Of a DNA stretch of 64,000 nt, positions 59,971 through 64,000 are shown one piece after another. Under the pieces are notes generated by a model, which did no database searches, was not told the DNA's origin, and worked only from the letters and a program-made list of their open reading frames with translations. The DNA is from Aurantibrevibacter litoralis (GTDB lineage Bacteria > Bacteroidota > Bacteroidia > Flavobacteriales > Flavobacteriaceae), in assembly GCF_034651555.1 (NCBI RefSeq), contig NZ_JAYEEQ010000006.1, positions 62,001 to 126,000 on the forward strand, given 5' to 3'. How positions within the stretch are numbered: the stretch's first letter is position 1; each line of letters starts with the position of its first letter. The translations under genes were made by a program, and so were the position numbers.

Positions 59971-60378
59971 TCAGCTCCCCTCTTGAGAGGGGCCGGAGGT
60001 GTGTTTTTCGAAGTTAGTGATATAATCCTCTATCGCCCTTACCACATTGTCCGTATCTTTCAGTACTTGATCATCGGTAAACCTTAGAATCCCAATCCCT
60101 AACCTGTCCATAACCTTTTCTTTCTCAATATCCTTATTGAATACCTCAATAATTTGATGGGAATATCCATCCACTTCAATGCCCAGCATCAATTCATGGC
60201 AAAAGAAGTCCAATATATAATGGTCTATTGGTTTTTGGCGGTGAAAATCATATCCATGCATTTGTTTCCTTTTGAGTTTTTGCCAAAGGATGATTTCCGC
60301 TTTGGTCGAATTGTTCCTAAGCTGCCTTGCCAACTCTTTAAGCTTTGGATGATATGGTATGATCTTTCTTTTTTGCAT
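59971..60378 (-). CDS. DUF559 Vsr-like PD-(D/E)XK endonuclease-domain protein
   Basis: A 135-residue protein when started at 60378 (MQKRKIIPYHPKLKELARQL), the typical DUF559 N-terminus; the frame extends to 60477 but that part is encoded by the flanking repeat. The domain shows STKAEIILWQKLKRKQMHG, the candidate catalytic Asp57 in YILDFFC, Glu68 and Asp70 in GIEVDGYSH, and a C-terminal IEDYITNF. DUF559 belongs to the restriction-endonuclease-like fold; its role is unknown. Codons for the last residues and the stop lie in palindrome P4. Confidence 0.85.
   Translation of the reverse strand: MQKRKIIPYHPKLKELARQLRNNSTKAEIILWQKLKRKQMHGYDFHRQKPIDHYILDFFCHELMLGIEVDGYSHQIIEVFNKDIEKEKVMDRLGIGILRFTDDQVLKDTDNVVRAIEDYITNFEKHTSGPSQEGS
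59975..60004 (+). repeat. Left inverted repeat (palindrome P4) of the DUF559 unit
   Basis: A 30-bp sequence with core CCCCTCTTGAGAGGGG followed by CCGGAGGTGTGT. It matches the reverse complement of 60395-60424 at 26 of 30 positions. It overlaps the DUF559 3' end. Confidence 0.8.
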
Positions 60379-60394
60379 TTGCCTTTGTTTTTTT

Positions 60395-60424
60395 ACACAC
60401 CCCTGACCCCTCTCAAGAGGGGAA
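60395..60424 (+). repeat. Right inverted repeat (palindrome P5) of the DUF559 unit
   Basis: ACACACCCCTGACCCCTCTC then AAGAGGGGAA, the inverse of P4. It lies 17 nt upstream of the DUF559 ATG and overlaps the start of direct repeat copy B. Confidence 0.8.
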
Positions 60425-60504
60425 CTTAATTCGGTGCAATCCCAGGCTTGTAACATACAATCAAAATATCGTTGCACATTTGCTTTTGGTTTTTACACAC
60501 CCCC
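60418..60504 (+). repeat. 87-bp direct repeat, copy B
   Basis: Partner of 59501-59587. It is followed by another palindrome variant (TCCCCTCCCAAAAGGGGAAC, P6) and a shared block GGGGAACTTATTTGATCCTT that recurs after copy A. Confidence 0.88.
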
Positions 60505-60608
60505 TCCCCTCCCAAAAGGGGAACTTATTTGATCCTTCATTCCAATCTTTTTTGAAATCGAAAATAACCAACTTACACTAATCAACGGAAATATAGTAAT
60601 TTTAAGGC

Positions 60609-61886
60609 ATGAATGAACCTTTGGCAGAACGCATACGGCCCAAAACACTCGATGCCTATATAAGTCAGCATCATTTGGTGGGTGAAGGTGGTGCACTGTA
60701 TGCGCAAATTAAAAAAGGCCTCATCCCTTCCCTCATTCTTTGGGGGCCTCCAGGCACGGGAAAGACGACTTTGGCAGCGATTATTGCCCATGAAAGTGGC
60801 AGACCCTTTTATACGCTGAGCGCCATTAGTAGCGGGGTGAAGGATGTTCGCGATATTATTGATAAGGCAAAGCAAAGTGGTGGACTTTTTACTCCCAAAA
60901 ATCCGATCCTTTTTATTGATGAGATTCATCGATTCAGTAAATCGCAACAAGATTCCCTTTTAGCTGCTGTAGAAAAAGGCTGGGTAACGCTTATTGGTGC
61001 TACCACTGAGAATCCCAGTTTTGAGGTCATTCCCGCCCTATTGTCCCGATGTCAAGTATATGTATTACATCCTTTTGGCAAGGACGATTTAGAAGCTTTG
61101 TTAACGAGAGCCCTCGTAGAGGATCCTATTTTAAAATCGAAACAAATCGCATTAAAGGAGACGGAAGCCCTGCTGCGTTTGTCTGGTGGAGACGGTCGCA
61201 AATTGCTCAATATATTTGAACTCGTAGTACATTCAGCACTTACCGAACCCATCGTAATTACCGATGCCATGGTGTTACAACAGGTACAGCAAAATACGGT
61301 GCTATACGACAAAGCGGGGGAACAACACTACGATATCATTTCGGCATTCATAAAATCGATTCGCGGGAGCGATCCTAATGCTGCTGTGTATTGGTTGGCT
61401 CGAATGATTGAAGGTGGCGAAGATGTAAAATTTATAGCACGACGCATGCTTATTTCGGCCTCGGAAGATGTTGGGCTGGCCAATCCTACCGCTTTGGTCT
61501 TAGCCAATACCACTTTTCAGGCCGTTGCCGCCATTGGCTATCCGGAAGCTCGCATCCTTTTAAGTCAGTGCGCTATTTATCTGGCTACCTCACCCAAAAG
61601 CAATACTAGTTACGCCGCAATAGGTAAGGCGCAACAGCTGGTAAAAGAAACCGGAGATTTATCGGTTCCTTTGGCACTGCGCAATGCACCTACGAAATTA
61701 ATGAAAGATTTGGGTTATGGATCCAACTACAAATACGCCCATGATTACCCTCAAAATTTTGTCGCGGAGGAGTTTTTACCGGACGAAATTGTGGGAACAT
61801 CCTTTTACCAGCCCGGAGAGAATGCCAAAGAAAAATCGGTTAAAGAGTTTCTACTATCACGTTGGAAAAACAAGTACCCACTTTAA
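60609..61886 (+). CDS. rarA: Replication-associated recombination protein RarA (MgsA)
   Basis: A 425-residue AAA+ ATPase related to clamp loaders that acts at stalled replication forks. The Walker A GPPGTGKTT is at 46-54, Walker B ILFIDEIHRFSK follows, then sensor 1 IGATTENPSF and the Arg finger region LLSRC. The C-terminal tetramerisation domain shows HYDIISAFIKSIRGSDPNAA and RMLISASEDVGLANP. The stop overlaps the next convergent gene by 4 nt. Confidence 0.96.
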   Translation: MNEPLAERIRPKTLDAYISQHHLVGEGGALYAQIKKGLIPSLILWGPPGTGKTTLAAIIAHESGRPFYTLSAISSGVKDVRDIIDKAKQSGGLFTPKNPILFIDEIHRFSKSQQDSLLAAVEKGWVTLIGATTENPSFEVIPALLSRCQVYVLHPFGKDDLEALLTRALVEDPILKSKQIALKETEALLRLSGGDGRKLLNIFELVVHSALTEPIVITDAMVLQQVQQNTVLYDKAGEQHYDIISAFIKSIRGSDPNAAVYWLARMIEGGEDVKFIARRMLISASEDVGLANPTALVLANTTFQAVAAIGYPEARILLSQCAIYLATSPKSNTSYAAIGKAQQLVKETGDLSVPLALRNAPTKLMKDLGYGSNYKYAHDYPQNFVAEEFLPDEIVGTSFYQPGENAKEKSVKEFLLSRWKNKYPL

Positions 61887-62752
61887 AATTTAATGCTAAT
61901 TTCCTCTATAACGGGGGAAGCACCTGCGTAATATTCGAAAAACCATTTGTTATCTTTCCGAAAGACGACACCGCTTTTATCTTCTTTTTTCGCCATAAAA
62001 ACATCAGGAACGGAGCTCTTATAGAGTTGCATTTGTACTTTGGGTGAGCTATCTACCAACTGATAGCCATAAGGCATTACTTGGGCATACCAAACCGCAG
62101 TTGCATCGGCAGGAGCACCTTTGGGTGTTACCTGAAATTGCACTTCTGCCTTTTTAAACTGAGAAGGCACCGGTTCATTGCTTTTATACAGTTGCTCATC
62201 GGGTGTAGCTCGTTGCACCACCAAAGGATTAGGTGTAGGTACCGATACGGTTTCTTTCGGAGCACCCAATTGCTTCACATCGTCTTTGAAGCTAACGGTT
62301 AGGGGCGAATTGTCTTTGGTTAGTGCTCCATTATAGGCGTAGTCCACTTCATTAAAGGAAGAAAATGCTGCCTCAATAGCCTCCTTGTAGGCGGCTTTAA
62401 ATTCCTTTATTTTACTTGTCCCTTGTTTTGACGCAAATACCTCTCTGGAGCTGCAATCCTTCAATAGTAAGGTAGTTTTTGTGGTAAACATATTAGAATC
62501 GTCCTTTAGCCCTATAAGCAATCCTAAACAGCGATTCGCATTGAGTTCTTGAGGCAATTCATCATCATACACCGTTTTAAACCCCTTTTCGGTAAAAAGA
62601 TATTTAACATAGGTACTGGTAAGATACTGATTTTCTGTTTTAAAGCCATCGAACTTTTTAGGCACAATGACATACTCATAATCATTTAACGACACTTGCC
62701 CAAACGACATAGAAGTGGCCATTACCAAAAGACCAAAAAGCACATTCTTCAT
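61883..62752 (-). CDS. Hypothetical exported protein, 289 aa
   Basis: A signal peptide (1-19, MKNVLFGLLVMATSMSFGQ) precedes a soluble protein. The first half (YVIVPKKFDGFKTENQYLTS, LFTEKGFKTVYDDELP) resembles small periplasmic alpha/beta domains; the second half is Pro/Thr-rich (VSVPTPNPLV) and ends in a beta segment IEEISIKF. I recognise no named family. Convergent with rarA, overlapping its stop by 4 nt. Confidence 0.8.
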   Translation of the reverse strand: MKNVLFGLLVMATSMSFGQVSLNDYEYVIVPKKFDGFKTENQYLTSTYVKYLFTEKGFKTVYDDELPQELNANRCLGLLIGLKDDSNMFTTKTTLLLKDCSSREVFASKQGTSKIKEFKAAYKEAIEAAFSSFNEVDYAYNGALTKDNSPLTVSFKDDVKQLGAPKETVSVPTPNPLVVQRATPDEQLYKSNEPVPSQFKKAEVQFQVTPKGAPADATAVWYAQVMPYGYQLVDSSPKVQMQLYKSSVPDVFMAKKEDKSGVVFRKDNKWFFEYYAGASPVIEEISIKF

Positions 62753-62978
62753 AGGGATAGTTTTATTTTTTTTTAATCGTGACCGGTATTTGCAGGCACC
62801 TAAAATGATCTCTTTTTTTCTTTAAAGATCGTTATTTTGCTTCATTTCTAACTCTTTTAGGTGACTCTGAAATGAGATTACCAAGATAGGATTTTAAATT
62901 TGAATTGAAAAACAGAGCGGATGACTTTAGCAAAGAACTACCGTAATACCTCAAAACGAAAAACGACCTGATCAAAGG

Positions 62979-63527
62979 CTATTCTTCGGATAGACTGAAT
63001 TTGCCGGAAGATACCACACTAACTTTTGGATCTAAAAGCACCGACGAACTATGGCTGTCTCCTAAATTTTGAATGCGTATATTAATTGAAGCGGTATTTC
63101 TTAAAATATCGATATTCTTGCCGGAAGCTGTACCATAGGTAACTTCCCGTTGTAAAATTCCCGTGGGCCCGGCAGGGAGCAAAAACGACTCGGTATCTAA
63201 ATCGTATCCAGTGCTATCCAAAAATGCCACAACTACATTTAATTCCTTGCTGGTGGTATTATCTATTTGATAGCTTACAACACCGCTCAGCAGTCGTTCC
63301 TTCTCCATCAAAAATTCATCCCAAGTAAATTCCTGCGTTAAAACCTCCGATTTTTCGGCTTCATTAAACCCATTTTCAATAGACTCAAGGGCTAAAAGAG
63401 GAACAGTTACGGTAGGAAAAACACTAAGATCTTCGAGATTTTCAAAATTTTGATCCCGGATACAAGAGGAAGTAAGCATTACTAATGCAAAAAAAGAGGA
63501 TACCCAAAAAAACTGAATTCTTTTCAT
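62979..63527 (-). CDS. Hypothetical lipoprotein, 182 aa
   Basis: A lipoprotein with lipobox LTSSC (Cys22). The mature part shows SVFPTVTVPLLALESIENGF and a beta-rich region (GVVSYQIDNTTSKELNVVV, TASINIRIQNLGDS) suggestive of an immunoglobulin-like sandwich. No recognised family. The gap of 226 nt to the upstream neighbour contains no gene. Confidence 0.78.
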   Translation of the reverse strand: MKRIQFFWVSSFFALVMLTSSCIRDQNFENLEDLSVFPTVTVPLLALESIENGFNEAEKSEVLTQEFTWDEFLMEKERLLSGVVSYQIDNTTSKELNVVVAFLDSTGYDLDTESFLLPAGPTGILQREVTYGTASGKNIDILRNTASINIRIQNLGDSHSSSVLLDPKVSVVSSGKFSLSEE

Positions 63528-63586
63528 TTATCTGCGTACTGCACATAGGAAATATAACTTTCCGGTAGCATTCTACTTATAGAACT

Positions 63587-64000
63587 CTATAAATAGTTTT
63601 TTATTTCAATGAGGTCAAAAATTATGGCACTAAAATCGTGTTTCGGGTCACCGTGCACATTAAAGTGTAAGGTGTGTAGCCCAACGGCCTTGGCTCCGAG
63701 GATATCTGCCTCTAGGCTATCCCCTATCATAATCGCATTTTTTGGCAAAACCTTACTTTTTTCGAGGGCTATTTCAAAGATTTTCGGATGGGGTTTTTTT
63801 ACGCCAACGGTTTCCGAATGAATGATACGATCAAAATAAATATCGATTTGGGAATTTTGGAGCTTTTTATACTGTATTTCCTGAAATCCATTGGTGATAA
63901 TGTGTAGCTTGTAATTCGGTTTTAAATACCTTAAAATTTCGTGTGTATTCGGCAGCAGATTGGGGAAGGTAGACAAATGCACGATATACTGGCCTGCCAA
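63587..64000 (-). CDS. HAD-superfamily phosphatase (YjjG-like), 3' part
   Basis: The frame is open to the right edge, so the N-terminus with the nucleophile motif DxD is outside the window. The visible part holds HAD motif II (IITNG), the motif III Lys in VGVKKPHPKIFEIAL and motif IV MIGDSLEADILGAKAVG. The order fits the YjjG-type pyrimidine nucleotidase group; substrate inferred only. About 138 codons present. Confidence 0.85.
   Translation of the reverse strand: MAGQYIVHLSTFPNLLPNTHEILRYLKPNYKLHIITNGFQEIQYKKLQNSQIDIYFDRIIHSETVGVKKPHPKIFEIALEKSKVLPKNAIMIGDSLEADILGAKAVGLHTLHFNVHGDPKHDFSAIIFDLIEIKNYL

Noticed and set aside
60379..60477. N-terminal extension of the DUF559 protein
   Set aside because: These 33 codons are encoded by the right inverted repeat and direct repeat; the family start is at 60378.

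Overview
The window is a chromosomal segment of a member of the Bacteroidota, almost certainly family Flavobacteriaceae. The evidence is the fused str-S10-spc-alpha ribosomal supercluster followed by carA and eno, SusC/SusD-type and FecR/ECF-coupled TonB receptors, many short lipoproteins with an SxxC-like lipobox, and promoters of the Bacteroidota type (TTG, 19-bp spacer, TAnnTTTG). The sequence is moderately AT-rich and gene-dense. No rRNA, tRNA, CRISPR array, insertion sequence transposase or prophage was recognised.

Layout. 1-8.5 kb: 3' part of a NamZ-like (DUF1343) gene, a fatty acid hydroxylase-type membrane enzyme, a YkgJ-type cysteine cluster protein, a methyltransferase, a lipoprotein metalloprotease, queE, a HerA-like DUF853 ATPase, a small lipoprotein and an alpha/beta hydrolase. 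8.5-13.4 kb: a frameshifted pseudogene split by a repeat, an M20 amidohydrolase, a 56-aa micro-lipoprotein, a two-gene cassette (three-TM protein plus Gly-rich peptide) behind folD, and another repeat copy. 13.4-21 kb: ffh, two paralogous Asp-rich lipoproteins, and an ECF sigma / FecR anti-sigma / STN-TonB receptor unit. 21-32.5 kb: argS, a hypothetical/SDR pair, two guanidino-modifying-type hydrolases (one CtlX), citrate synthase, a GT5 glycogen synthase, enolase and carA. 32.8-50.2 kb: 31 ribosomal and transcription/translation genes from rpsL to rplQ on the minus strand, driven by a well-formed promoter before rpsL, with a candidate attenuator before rplC. 50.4-58.5 kb: repeat copy 4, a SusC-SusD-lipoprotein operon ended by a terminator, a secreted protein and rlmB. 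58.5-64 kb: rhomboid protease, a palindrome-rich DUF559 endonuclease locus, rarA, two unknown exported proteins and the 3' part of a HAD phosphatase gene.

Three repeat systems run through the window. (1) A ~195-bp dispersed element built from consecutive hairpins occurs four times (about 823, 9024, 13202 and 50395), and one copy splits the pseudogene. (2) Tandem arrays with a strict 7-nt period and different heptamer sequences lie in at least six intergenic gaps, two of them inside the ribosomal cluster; one array supplies the end of rlmB. (3) The DUF559 gene is bounded by ~30-bp inverted copies of a palindrome, sits beside the 3' remnant of a second DUF559 gene, and is flanked by an 87-bp direct repeat. 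A hybrid palindrome at 59481-59510 looks like the scar left when such a unit is lost. This locus is the best candidate for a little-described mobile or REP-like system.

Starts were moved inward where family length, N-terminal pattern or promoter position argued for it. Homology assignments come from motif and family recognition by eye; no database search was run.
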